The notes: generated from the letters alone by a model not told the origin. DNA of 64,000 nt from Sthenelais limicola (GCA_942159475.1 OW804094.1:24784366-24848365), one strand, 5' to 3'; positions 34,506 through 46,365 are shown, numbered from the stretch's first letter. Numbers and translations: made by a program.

Positions 34506-35434
34506 GAAATTCGTGGAGAATCCTGCTGGGTCATTGACCTAGGTACGAGCACCAATTTGTAGGTTCTAGTTCGTGGCCAACAATCCTCTTGCACAAAGCG
34601 AAACTTCGGACCAGCTCCAGGCCTATTCTCTGTTAAAGCAGAATACCGTTACGATTTGTCCTATCCAATCCTATCCTATCCACGGAAACAGGTTAGTGAG
34701 ATAATCTGCGTTTTATTATGGATTGATGTAAACGCCATTCATTTCCAAATACAAATGATATGATGTACTGCATTTTTTTTTAACAAAACCTCATGAAGCA
34801 TATTCTAATTAAGGAAAATTCGATGGCCTTCCCACTATCTAATGCATTCCCCACCTACCCAACTTGTATTCATTTATTTTATTCTATTTTTTATTTGGGG
34901 ATAATTGTGTGGTTTTGAACCCTGACGTGTATTCACCCTAGACCGGATCCGATTTTCGACGACAAAATGTTGTTGGTAGATGAGTCTGCTGTTACAGGGG
35001 ACCGCTCCCATCGCCTGGTCTTAACCACAAACAGATGTGTAAAGCGTGAGGCTCTCTATGAGGGACTAAACACACAACATTGAATTTGAATAAATCCTGT
35101 CTCAGAATTTTGGTATTGATGTAAAACTTCAAATAGGATTCATGAATTATTAAGAATCATTATGAATGTCAATATCAAGAACATCTGTTCACATTGAATT
35201 GATATAAGGCAGTTTCTCTTACCAATTTATTAACCCAATTTATTAAGTAGAGTAAAACTTCAGGAGCCCCATTCACTGAAACGCTACCCAAATGTGGTAG
35301 ACCCTAATAGCTGTTACAGCGAAATCGCCAAGCAAAATTGCAGGGGGCATTTGAGATGTTATCTTGGTCCTTGGATCCACCCTAGAGTGTACTGCAAGTT
35401 CTCCTCCCCCCATCAGGTACTGAAGGAAGACCAG
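34506..35434. other. Unassigned spacer with a shared interspersed segment
   Basis: 34935 to about 35105 carries CTAGACCGGATCCGATTTTC and ends GAATAAATCCTGT; it is the partner of 18224-18275. The rest shows nothing recognisable. Confidence 0.4.
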
Positions 35435-37828
35435 AGTGAGTGATATTGGTTCTATCAAGGGTGGGAGAGCTAAGAGTGAGTGAGTGAGTGAGATTGGTTG
35501 CTTTACGCCCTTATCAACACATTTAATATGGTTATATCAAGGGCGGGAGAGATAAGAGTGAGTGAGTGAGTGAGATTGGTTGCTTTACGCCCTTATCAAC
35601 ACGTTTACTATGGTTATATCAAGGGCGGGAGAGATAAGAGTGAGTGAGTGAGCGAGATTGGTTGCTTTACGCCCTTATCAACACGTTTACTATGGTTATA
35701 TCAAGGGCGGGAGAGCTGAGAGGGAGTGAGTGAGTGAGAGTGGTTGCTTTATGCCCTTATCAACACATTTAATATGATTCTATCAAGGGCGGGAGAGCTG
35801 AGATGGAGTGAGTGAGTGAGGTTGGTTGCCTTAAGCCCTTATCAACATATTTAATATGGTTATTATCAAGGGCGGGGGAGCTGAGAGGGAGTGAGTGAGT
35901 GAGATTGGTTGCTTTACGCCCTTATCAACACATTTAATATGGTTCTATGAAGGGTGGGAGAGCTGAGAGTGAGTGAGTGAGACTGGTTGCTTTACGCCCT
36001 TATCAACACATTTAATATGGTTATATCAAGGGCGGGAGAGCTGAGAGGGAGTGAGTGAGTGAATGTTGGTTGCTTTAAGCCCTTATCAACACATTTAATA
36101 TGGTTATATCAAGGGCGGGGGAGCTGAGAGGGAGTGACTGAGTGAGATTGGTTGCTTTACGCCCTTATCAACACGTTTACTATGGTTATATCAAGGGCGG
36201 GAGAGCTGAGAGGGAGTGAGTGAGTGAGAGTGGTTGCTTTATGCCCTTATCAACACATTTAATATGATTCTATCAAGGGCGGGAGAGCTGAGATGGAGTG
36301 AGTGAGTGAGGTTGGTTGCTTTAAGCCCTTATCAACACATTTAATATGGTTATATCAAGGGCAGGAGAGCTGAGAGTGAGTGAGTGAGTGAGATTGGTTG
36401 CTTTACGCCCTTATCAACACATTTAATATGGTTCTATCAAGGGTGGGAGAGCTGAGAGTGAGTGAGTGAGACTGGTTGGTTTACGCCCTTATCAACACAT
36501 TTAATATGGTTCAATCAAGGGTGGGAGAGCTGAGAGTGAGTGAGTGAGACTGGTTGCTTTACGCCCTTATCAACACATTTAATATGGTTATATCAAGGGC
36601 GGGAGAGCTGAGAGGGAGTGAGTGAGTGAGGTTGGTTGCTTTAAGCCCTTATCAACACATTTAATATGGTTATATCAAGGGCAGGAGAGCTGAGTGTGAG
36701 TGAGTGAGTGAGATTGGTTGCTTTACGCCCTTATCAACACATTTAATATGGTTCTATCAAGGGTGGGAGAGCTGAGAGTGAGTGAGTGAGACTGGTTGCT
36801 TTACGCCCTTATCAACACATTTAATATGGTTATATCAAGGGCAGGAGAGCTGAGAGGGAGTGAGTGAGTGAGATTGGTTGCATTACGTCCTTATCAACAC
36901 ATTTAATATGGTTATATATAGGGTGGGAGAGCGGAGAGGGAGTGAGTGAGTGAGATTGGTTGCTTTACACCCTGATCAACACATTTAATATGGTTATATC
37001 AAGGGCGGGAAAGCTGAGAGTGAGTGAGTGAGACTGGTTGCTTTACGCCTTTATCAACACATTTAATATGGTTATATCAAGGGCGGGAGAGCTGAGAGGG
37101 AGTGAGTGAGTGAGATTGGTTACTTTACACCCTTATCAACACATTTAATATGGTTATATCAAGGGCGGGAGAGCTGAGAGGGAGTGAGTGAGACTGGTTG
37201 TTTTACGCCCTTATCAACACATTTAATATGGTTATATCAAGGGCAGGACAGCTGAGAGGGAGTGAGTGAGATTGGTTGCTTTACACCCTTATCAACACAT
37301 TTAATATGGTTATATCAAGGGCGGGAGAGCTGAGAGGGAGTGAGTGAGATTGGTTGCTTTACGCCCTTATCAACACATTTAATATGGTTATATTAAGGGC
37401 GGGAGAGCTGAGAGTGAGTGAGTGAGTGAGATTGGTTGCTTTACGCCCTTATCAACACATTTAATATGGTTATATCAAGGGCGGGAGAGCTGAGAGGGAG
37501 TGAGTGAGACTGGTTGTTTTATGCCCTTATCAACACATTTGATATGGTTATATCAAGGGCGGGAGAGCTGAGAGGGAGTGAGTGAGTGAGATTGGTTGCT
37601 TTACACCCTTATCAACACATTTAATATGGTTATATCAAGGGCGGGAGAGCTGAGAGTGAGTGAGTGAGTGAGGGAGATTGGTTGCTTTATGCCCTTATCA
37701 ACACATTTAATATGGTTATATTAAGGGCGGGAGAGCTGAGAGGGAGTGAGGGAGACTGGTTGTTTTACGCCCTTATCAACACATTTAATTAATATGGTTA
37801 TATGAAGGGTGAGAGAGCTGAGAGGGAG
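35435..37828 (+). repeat. ~81-bp satellite array, ~29 units
   Basis: The unit contains (GTGA)n, then TTGGTTGCTTTACGCCCTTA, TCAACACATTTAATATGGTT and ATATCAAGGGCGGGAGAGCT. The anchor CCTTATCAACAC recurs about 29 times from about 35505 to 37770, giving a mean period near 81 bp. Length varies through the GTGA microsatellite. Multi-unit blocks recur with the same variants (for example 35700-35860 and 36180-36340), showing higher-order duplication. No coding potential. Confidence 0.95.
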
Positions 37829-38227
37829 CCTTTCTGTCTCTTTTTCTCTGTCTCTCTCTCCCTTCTTCTTTATCTCTTTTTCCTGGGTATGATCATAATG
37901 GAAGACCACTGTGAGATGATCTAGTCCTGGTAAAAAATGTACCAAATCAACAACTTTTTCCTCAAAGAAATCTAGGTGTGACCCCTGACCCTCAAGTATT
38001 GTCCAATTATAAGCTAAAGCCAGAAGGTGGCTTGAGTAGTGTAAAGGTTGGCCGTAAGGAGATAATACACATCTACCAATCAGCTTACCTGACAAACATT
38101 CACTCATCCATCATGTCTATACATCTTCATTTCCCTACAAAATACATGAGCAGAGAAAGAAGAAATATTGATGAAGTACAGGACAGGTTTGAACACCTTA
38201 AGCCCTCAACAGTGATTTTTTTTTGTC
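37829..38227. other. Array flank plus unassigned sequence
   Basis: 37829-37895 (CCTTTCTGTCTC, CT-rich, then TTTCCTGGGTATGATCATAA) is repeated at 43688-43755 beside a lone reversed 81-bp unit. The frames at 37721-38107 and 37978-38412 run through array and family D sequence and are not genes. Confidence 0.5.
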
Positions 38228-38906
38228 AATACAGGATTTTCATAGTCGCCATTTTGAATTTTGATTTGCATGGAATAGGGGGTTTGAATGTCTCACTGCG
38301 TATGTCATTGCAGTGGATGCTGGGATGGATTCAGTTGAAATCTGACATACAAATATTTGGCAACATTTTTATCGAAAATTGCAAGAATGTTTTCACCAAT
38401 ATCACAACTTGAATACATGGTCTATGAAAACCAAATGCATGATGGGAAAAATGGGGACTTGTATTACGGAAACATGTATAACACATGGGTATTGACATGA
38501 GAGCTTTGATTAATATTCCATGCTGAACATGGCATGTTTTCTATAGATTCTACACAGTACCATTAGTCCCATAATTCAATATGAATCAGGATTCAAAATA
38601 GCGGCTATGCAAATTCCCTATTATGGGAGTAATGGTGGAGTATAAAATGTAAAGAAAACATGTTATGTTCAGCATGGAATAGTGTCAATGATCTAATATC
38701 AATATCCATGTGTTATACAAGACTTCACCTTTCTCATCATGCATTTGGTTTTCAGTGATCATTTATTCAAGTGATGATATTGTTGAAAACATTTTTGCAA
38801 TTTTTGAGGAAAATGTTGCTAAATATTTGTATGCCCGACTTGAACTGAATCCGTCCCAGCATGCACTGTAATAGACATGCGCAGAGAGACATACAACTCC
38901 CCTATT
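38228..38906 (-). mobile_element. Family D MITE, copy 6, split by another family D copy
   Basis: The left block 38228-38275 (AATACAGGATTTTCATAGTC to TTTGCATGGAA) and right block 38621-38906 (TTATGGGAGTAATGG to ACAACTCCCCTATT) join as GCATGGAA-TTATGGG, which is exactly the family D order in reverse. Confidence 0.8.
38276..38620 (+). mobile_element. Family D MITE, copy 5, nested in copy 6
   Basis: TAGGGGGTTTGAATGTCTCA ... GCTATGCAAATTCCCTA. Opposite orientation to its host copy, so the locus is a large imperfect palindrome. The junctions allow either no target duplication or a 2-bp AT duplication. Confidence 0.8.
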
Positions 38907-39831
38907 GGAGACAGGACAACAGCTGCCTTTTTGAATTTCAATTAGAATTCGAAAAATATTTCATACAACTAAAGATTGCAGTTCTCCAGCAAATGGGATG
39001 TTTTCAATCCTTTTTTTTTGCTATTACAGGAGTGATAGTAGTGCACTTCCGTCAATAACTGAGAGTGACTTATTACTAATTTGTCAGTTTTGAAATTGCT
39101 TTTATTTAGTGATATATCGTGACATTACTCACAACTTATATTATATATATATATAAAACTTTTATTCTGTTCAAACAATTTACAGAAATTGGACAGTGAC
39201 CTCTATAAATAGATCTTCCAGTTCGCCTATAAAACAAAATATTATTTTAATTAACATCTAGATACTATATCCTTCATTCTAATTAGTACAGATTTTGTTC
39301 ACTTTTTTCCTTTTCACTTTAAATTGTAATTGACTTTATATGTCATTGTCATTTTCATTGTTTTTTTCACCATTTAAATGAGTTCCAATGTCTTTAGATT
39401 CCATAAATGTTGTTTTTCACACTATTTCTTCATATAGTTGTTTCTTGTGCTTCTTTGTAGTTATATATTCTTTAATTCTTGCCCTGTAATAAATTTTCAA
39501 TTATTTCTTATCTCAAACAATGTTGTTTAGGACATATAAATTATATTTACTCTACAATATTATAGAGATAAAAGTACATATTGTTAATATTGAAGCGATT
39601 ATTTAGAATATTCTTGTTATAAGTGATACAATTATTATTTTATATACAATAATATTTAATTTACGATATAGTACCTTTTCAATAACACTAATCTTTACAA
39701 TTTATCTAAATGAGCTAAAGTTAACCGGGAATTATAACCAGGAAAAAAGAAATCTTGAATAATAATAACTGAGGATTACGACACACCTTTAATATCCTTA
39801 CACCTTTAGATTCCCTACAGGAGATATATAT
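38907..39831. other. Very AT-rich unassigned spacer
   Basis: Includes a (TA)n patch at about 39142-39155. No gene or family recognised. Confidence 0.4.
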
Positions 39832-40066
39832 GGGTCAGATCGTCAGAAAATGTACAATTGGCAACTGTACAGGGTTAGAAAATCTTGCTTAATTAGGCTC
39901 AGAAACGATGAATACTTAGTATTCATGAGCATATTTGGTGTCTCATTGATTTATAGAACATGTTTTGCTGGGTTAAACTGTATTTTGAAGCTCATTTCTG
40001 TCTTTTATAGGGGTTATTTGAGAGAATTAGTTAAGGCGAGTTGTAGATTTTCTGAAGAACTCACCC
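39832..40066 (-). mobile_element. Family B MITE, copy 17 (subfamily 2)
   Basis: GGGTCAGATCGTCAGAAAAT ... TCTGAAGAACTCACCC; ATAT on both sides. Confidence 0.8.
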
Positions 40067-41237
40067 ATATCCTGAATAATGATTGATAAGGCTTTAACAA
40101 CTTATCCCTCAACGGCTTTTAGTCAATAGGAGCAAGAACAAATGCAGTCTTTAAAACAACCATGTAACTATATTGAAAACAGATATCGATTACTTACTTT
40201 AACTTTGAAAATCGTTTTGATCTGTCAACATCTGAGAATTGATAGAGATTTCACCTTCAGAATTGAACTGTTGTCAATTTTGCAACAGATTGTAGATTGC
40301 TATTCCACTATAAAATCAATAACCCTTTGGATTAAAACATCCATGAATGAATTCATGGGATAATTCACAGCCGGTTATTGATTTTGTGGGTCTTTACAGG
40401 TTTTTGTTAACCTGGAAGTTTGTTAATGAAACACAGAATTATTGGGGCATAATATTGGCATTAAATGAATAAGATGCCCCCCTCCACCTGAAACGGGTAG
40501 TACTTCTCAGCATGTAGTTTGTATTAAATTCCTCCATACCTTCTATTCGTTTTCACTCCCACCTTTATAATTCAGGCTGGGGTGACATTGCATCAGCCCA
40601 GTAAAGCCCAGCTGCCATAAGTGGGTCGAAGCATGTGCAATTCTTTATGAATGGAATAGCATGGAAATAGCTTCAAAATCACTTACCTTGAAGAAATTAT
40701 AATTGGAAAAACAATACCCAGGTAACATCACTTCAGAAGCCACCCTGAAAGTTAGAGCTCTGTACATGCAGCCAGTACAAACCTATTACAACTTTGTGCA
40801 GAGCCTTGAATGTCGTAAATCCACAATTAATATAGTGTGGATTGTAGTAATGCTATAAGAGGGCTTGAAAACCACCCTCCAACTGGAGAACGCCCCCTTC
40901 AAGCAATTTTAATTTTTAATTTTGAAAAAACTTTCTTCAAATTAAATCAAATCAGATGCTCCTGTTGTCTTGTACCTATTGACCCTGACTTAAGTATAGT
41001 AGATCTATATTCCTTTATTAGATTTAAGGGAATAAAGAGCAATGTTGAAAGTCTTTCGGGAACTTTGCAAGCGTCAAAGTGTTGCAAAGCTGCGTCCCAG
41101 TTTAACCGACCAACACCTATTGTACTTATTTCTTTTGGTCTGATTCTTCCTTATTGGCGCATAAAGTTGCCCTGTTGCACAATCTTTGTTCCTAAACCTC
41201 CCTATTGGTATGTCTACTTGTTCTTTAAAATCTCTGA
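40067..41237. other. Unassigned spacer
   Basis: The longest frame (40837-41367, 176 codons) has no motif and runs into a family A repeat, so I reject it as a gene. No repeats recognised. Confidence 0.35.
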
Positions 41238-41598
41238 TATGTGTTTTATCGCAAGGTCTCTTTATAGAAATGTTCTGAATTTTAGAGGGATCAGCACTTA
41301 TAGGCATATAAATCCATGTAACAAATTTCGGGACATCGCATTAAATGACTATTTCCTTGCGTTCTGAAGGCCTTTGTTTTGGAGTATATCTAGTTACTTT
41401 ACTGATAACTACCATCCAGAAACATTGCAAACTTTTTTTTTCAAAAATACAAATATCAAACTTAAAATATAGAAATCCTTATTAGGTGTCCTAGTGTTTA
41501 CCACTATTGTAATCCACTTGATCTCCTCTTTTCAAATATGGTGATACCTCAAAAGCTATATTTTGCGACTTATGACTAATTTTCCCAAAACGGATCAC
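41238..41598 (+). mobile_element. Family A, copy 13, left-truncated
   Basis: Begins at TGTGTTTTATCGCAAGGTCT and ends CCAAAACGGATCAC. The left TIR is missing. Confidence 0.75.
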
Positions 41599-42317
41599 AT
41601 AATGCCGGAACTCCACTATAGAAAAAAACGGTGCCAACAGGCAAAACGTGTCGCCGACATTCCTAAAAATTGTTTGCAACACTTTTTTCCGGCTTCGGCG
41701 CGCAAAAATCACTAGTGGAAGAGGGGTAAAATAGGTTGTCTGCAACAAATTTACTTGTTGCAGACAATTGCAAAATATCTAACTTGATTAGATATTTGTT
41801 CCCATGGTCCATTTGTCGGCGCTGCGCCTGGCTAGTGGAGGAGCTGTAAAAAAGTGTTGCAGTTTTTAGGCGCGCAAACAAAATTCTTGACCTTGACCCG
41901 CACAACCTTGCCGTACAGCCAATCACAGCCTTGGAGACAGGAATGACCTATAATTCAGAAACACAACACTAGCACGTGGGTGCGTAGGCAGCCAGTTGAA
42001 GCATAATTAAGACATTTTGGTCCATCAAACTACATTTTACTGTTGTTTTAAATGGATTTCTGACAAATAGGCACCTGTCCATTATATCTAAGATCCATTC
42101 CACTTCTGTAAAAGTATATTTTTGGTTTATTATCATTATCTCAAATCAATGTATTCTTATAATCATACAAAATGATCCTCCTTGTATTATCATAGGCCTG
42201 GTAGGGAATTGAAGCCGGGACACAAGTACCGATTTTTAAAGGATGTTACGATATGCGACGGCTCTCCAGGGCTTATTATAAAATATGGAATTATTTCAAT
42301 TGTGTGAATATTTAGTC

Positions 42318-42638
42318 CTATACATAAATACAATTTAAATTGTTTAAAAGGCTTAAATAGTTTTTGAGTAATGAGCATAAGTATTCGGACATAATTTTAG
42401 ATATTATTTCGGTGAATAGCTCATCCTATAGAGTTTATTTTATAGCTACTTTACCAACGATTGGAAATAGAGGTAGAAATAATTGCACAGTAATCATATG
42501 AAATTAGGAAAGTCGGATAAATATGTTGGGGTATTTAACACAATTTAAATTGTGTAGAAGGCTTAAATAGTTTTTGAGTAATAAGCATCAGTATTCAGAC
42601 TTAATTGTAGACATTATTTCGGTGAATTTAGAGCAGTT
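42318..42638 (+). repeat. ~100-bp direct duplication inside element E
   Basis: ACAATTTAAATTGT then AAGGCTTAAATAGTTTTTGA, and ATTATTTCGGTGAAT, occur at 42329-42418 and again at 42540-42638. Confidence 0.7.
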
Positions 42639-42678
42639 AAATAAACATGTTGAGGTATCAAATGAAATTATGTACCCT

Positions 42679-42680
42679 TC

Positions 42681-42721
<41 letters not shown>
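42679..42721. repeat. (CT)n microsatellite
   Basis: About 20 CT dinucleotides with one interruption, followed by CT-rich sequence to about 42770. Confidence 0.9.
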
Positions 42722-43327
42722 AGCTCTAGACTCTCTCCTCTGTCTCTCCGCTCTGTCTCTCCTCTCTTTTAAAAGTACAAAATGAAGAGCTGTCATAGCA
42801 GAGAATACAAACCTATTGTATATATTTCATTTTCAGATATTCGGGTGAACCATATGCTTAGGGTTTGGTTGGTGACAAGTAGATGTTTACCTACCAAAGC
42901 TTAATTTGGAATAAAACAACAACTTTTTGTTTCCATAATAAATTAATAGCAGGTTGTGCTTACATCAACACCCAAATATGACTCACTAATCTCTGAGAAT
43001 TATGGAGATATGAATTATAAATAAGAGATCATAAATTATGAGAAGATGTTGGCAACACTTTCATATAGTGGAGTAGCATTCACAACAATTCCATATATGT
43101 CGCCAACACATTTTTCATGATGGCAACAAATTCCAGCTAAGTGGAAGAGTGGCCCTGCAACAAATCTCAAGGTATATACAACAATTCCCAGAGAAATCGG
43201 CAACAAATTTAATCCTCCTCCACTGGCATTTTTGTTGCCGACATTTAAGGACCAGTTTTTTGTTGGCAACAAAAAATTCGTCGCAGCCGTTTTTTGCCGT
43301 TTTTCCCATAGTGGAGTTCCTGCATTA

Positions 43328-43687
43328 CATGTATTGAAACAAATTCTTGTGTAGGCTATTCACATTTAAAATTAATGAAATTCATTTTGAAATCTGCTCC
43401 ATCATGCTCATAGATTACTATCTTTGTAAATGAGACAGCACTGCGGGTTGGGTAGCATGGAGAGTGATCATTCTCATTGTAATATCGGTTTCAGGTTACT
43501 CTTATAATTAAGTCGCAATTTGATATGAGATTAAGGGCAGATAATATTTCATGTCTATCACAATGGGTGAATGATCTCACTAAACCCTATCTATCATGCA
43601 TCGTATCGCTCCGAACTAAAGACTAATCACTTGCCCCAATCACTTGTCCTTGGATTTCCAGTGGTCCTGGGTATGACCATAAACGGC
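43328..43687. other. Unassigned spacer
   Basis: No recognised feature. Confidence 0.3.
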
Positions 43688-43855
43688 CTTTCTGTCTCTT
43701 TTCTCTGTGTCTCTCTCCCTTCTTCTCTATTCCTATTTCCTGGGTAAGATCATAAACTGGCTACCTCTCAGCTCTCCCACCCTTGATATAACCATGCATA
43801 TTAAATGTGTTGATAAGGGCGTAAAGCAACCAATCTCTCTCACTCACTCACTTGG
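43688..43855 (-). repeat. Orphan 81-bp satellite unit with array flank
   Basis: 43688-43755 matches the right flank of the 35.4-37.8 kb array. 43765-43852 is a single reversed unit (CTCAGCTCTCCCACCCTTGA, TAAGGGCGTAAAGCAACCAA, (CTCA)n). Confidence 0.8.
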
Positions 43856-43914
43856 ATTTCCACTTGTGGGTGTGGGTGTGGTGGGCGGGGGGGGGGTCAA
43901 CCAAAAGGCGCTCC

Positions 43915-44109
43915 AGACGTTAGGGCCCAACGATGCTAGGGCCCAACGAAGCTAGGGCCCAAGAAACCTCGGATGTTAGGGCCCAAAATCTGGACATTAG
44001 AGCCCACCCACCTTCAGGTGAATGAAGGTGGGTGGGCCCTAACGTTCAATGGGGGTGGAACCTAATTAATAATATACTAACAATTAAGTGTTGTTGGGCC
44101 CTAACGTCT
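43915..44109. mobile_element. GGGCCC-rich foldback element
   Basis: Ends AGACGTTAGGGCCCAAC and GTTGGGCCCTAACGTCT are exact reverse complements. Five forward (GTTAGGGCCCA-like) and two reverse copies of the box occur. The centre is a hairpin with 15-bp arms (GCCCACCCACCTTCA / TGAAGGTGGGTGGGC, about 44003-44036). Confidence 0.8.
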
Positions 44110-44117
44110 GTAGCGTT

Positions 44118-44671
44118 AGTAGCGAAATGGGGCATAAAAATAGATTTTGAGATACTACCATATTTGAGGAGATGAGATCAGGGGGAATTCATGATGGTAA
44201 ACATTAAGACATCTAATAAATACTTCCATATTTGTTTATGTAATGAACACTACTTATCTAAGTCTTTTTCCAGATGGCGACATCAACAACTCAGTTGCCA
44301 ATCATTGGGAAATTCCAATCTTCGCAAACTGAGTGTGGAGACTTTTTGCACTGAATTCCAGTCAATTGAATAAACGTTTATTAATCTTTAACAATGAAGT
44401 ATATTTCTGTTAATTCTTAGCAGATAATTTTATTTTCGAGAATGTAGTTTGCAATATCTCTGGTTGGACAATTACTAGTAAAGTAGCTAAATATACTCTA
44501 TAGGATGATCTAAACAATGCATAGATATATTTAATAAACTCGAAATTTGGTACATGTATTTATATAACTATGTGCATTAGATGAATGCACGTAGATGAGT
44601 ACAATCCTACATAGCGCTATTGTAAATAAATCACTTTAAACAATATCATTCTTGCGACTTGTGACTCATCA
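44118..44671 (-). mobile_element. Family A, copy 14, degenerate and interrupted
   Basis: The left block 44118-44230 and right block about 44405-44671 (ATTACTAGTAAAGTAGCTAA, ending CGACTTGTGACTCATCAC) are separated by about 175 bp of unrelated sequence. Confidence 0.6.
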
Positions 44672-44955
44672 CATTTTGGTGGCAGACAAAAGTTTGGAAG
44701 GCGAAGTCATTGGACAAGACATACCGACGATCTTTAATCAAAAATACTTGGCAAAAGAAAAACATGGCGGTGGCATAGCTCCAACTGAGAGCTTGACCTA
44801 TATCTGGCTGTAGTTGAGCCGCCCGCTATAGGTGGCGCCACACTCTCATTCCTCCACCATACCAGATCAATATGTCCATTTACATATATATGTATTTATA
44901 TAACGGTGTATAAGTATATAATATATCATAACATCCTATATAATCACCTCACCGA
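44672..44955. other. Unassigned spacer
   Basis: Contains GGTGGCGCCACA (about 44831), similar to 23928. Confidence 0.3.
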
Positions 44956-45478
44956 TTAAAGATGTATCTCAGCTATTGTGACAAACACAATCATATCAAT
45001 ATTTGCTCAAGTTATGACCTATAGGACTGGAACATCACTATTCTGCTGCTGTTATATGTTTATACAAGAGGTACTCCTACTATGACTTATAGGACTGGAT
45101 TTATCAATATTCTGCTGCTGTTATATGTTTATACAAGAGTTACTCCTACTATGACTTATAGGACTGGATTTATCAATATTCTGCTGCTGTTATATGTTTA
45201 TACAAGAGTTACTCATATTATGACCTATAGGACTGGATTTATCAATATTCTGCGGCTGTTATATGTGTATACAAGAATTTGGAGTAGAATCGCTGGTGAG
45301 CGATAATAAGTCCAGTCATCATAGCAAAGGATTTGGGCAGGTCCTCCAAATAGAAATAAGGACTTGTAGGAAAAACAACTGTATAAAACCCTTCAAAATC
45401 ATGTTTTAAGAGAATGGATCAAAAAGTAGAAAATGTGCCGATTTCGACCTATGTTATTAGCTGAGAATGCAGCTTTAA
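44956..45478 (+). mobile_element. Family I element, copy 2 (TTAA-bounded), with internal amplification
   Basis: TTAAAGATGTATCTCAGCTA at the left and TTAGCTGAGAATGCAGCTTTAA-type sequence at the right form the TIR. It is larger than copies 1 and 3 because the 69-bp repeat has expanded inside it. Confidence 0.7.
45012..45287 (+). repeat. 69-bp tandem repeat, 4 copies
   Basis: TATGACTTATAGGACTGGAT, then CTGCTGCTGTTATATGTTTA and TACAAGAG. Because 69 is a multiple of 3, a 74-codon frame with a 23-residue repeat stays open; it is not a gene. The CTGCTGTTATATATTTATA core is single-copy (reverse strand) in family I copies 1 and 3. Confidence 0.9.
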
Positions 45479-45714
45479 CCTGGATTCACCAGTCTTCCCT
45501 TTCTGTTTTTTTTTATTCAGTAATTTTATACAGCACATCTTCTGTAATAACGATGGTTGAGTTATCAACAAACACATACATTGTACAATGAAGTTCTAAT
45601 AGTCAATAAGGTGTGTCGGATCATTAGGTGTGTTCTCACTGCTAGCTAGGGACACTATACTGCAGACTAGGGTAGGTCGATCAAACATGTTGATTCTCTC
45701 CATGGCATCACCGT

Positions 45715-45907
45715 CACCACAATCAGGTAACACTGCACAATTTAAATTAAAATTTGGTAGAAATATTACACATAGATATATTCATGCTACTAGCAGCACT
45801 CAGTACCCAAAAAGTGAGAATATTCCAACAAAGATATCCTATAAATAAATCACTTTGAAGAATATCCGTTTTTGCAACTTATGACGTATTTTCCAGAAAC
45901 ATATCAC
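45715..45907 (-). mobile_element. Family A fragment
   Basis: From AAATTTGGTAGAAATATTAC to TTCCAGAAACATATCAC; half element. Confidence 0.65.
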
Positions 45908-46365
45908 AACTGGTATACATGCATCGAATAAAATGAGGAGATCAACCGATAATACCATGTTAATTATTCTCGGGAAGCCTGAAGCATCCACATTTCATGC
46001 GCCAATATCTTCTTCATTAATGACAACACATTATGGCTTTACTTCACAGTCATCTTCACTTTAATTGCATATTCATTATCCTCCCTACTTCCATAATGAA
46101 TTGACCCAGATCTATAGTTATTCCAAGATTAATTGACTATTGTTATCAATGCCGCTCCTTCGTTCAATCAATGATGACTGTAATATTTTGTGATTATTTT
46201 ATCAAATGACGATAGTTTAAGCACAATTAACGTAATTATATATTCATTTTACACTTGGGTAAACAGGTGTGGAGGCTTGGTCGGAAACACAAGTCATGTA
46301 TGTTATCTATGAAGGAAAATAAGACCTGAGCTATCTAGGATTTATTGCAGTTAAGGTTACATACG
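45908..46365. other. Unassigned spacer
   Basis: No recognised feature. Confidence 0.3.

Larger units (their letters stand above)
41600..43327. mobile_element. Family E TIR element, 1.73 kb
   Basis: The ends are TAATGCCGGAACTCCACTAT and, on the other side, the reverse complement of TAATGCAGGAACTCCACTAT. Subterminal regions on both sides are rich in GGCAACA/TTGTTGCC words and further AGTGGA(A/G)-type boxes (41715, 41830, 43068, 43140, 43220). Short perfect hairpins occur at 41735-41768 (TTGTCTGCAACAA) and 41774-41801. There is no transposase; the small minus-strand frames overlap these boxes and have no domain. It directly abuts the end of family A copy 13. Confidence 0.7.

Noticed and set aside
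24742..37828. Tandem arrays considered as CRISPR-like
   Set aside because: No unique spacers between repeats, repeat periods of 31, 42 and 81 bp with direct unit-to-unit contact, and a eukaryotic context without cas genes.
37978..38412. 144-codon plus-strand frame beside the 81-bp array
   Set aside because: Its 3' half is family D sequence; the rest shows no motif.
40837..41367. 176-codon plus-strand frame
   Set aside because: No domain, atypical composition, and its 3' third lies in a truncated family A repeat.
43915..44109. GTTAGGG words considered as telomeric repeats
   Set aside because: They belong to spaced GTTAGGGCCCA boxes in both orientations, not a TTAGGG tandem array.
45082..45306. 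74-codon frame with a 23-residue repeat
   Set aside because: Translation of the 69-bp tandem repeat inside family I.
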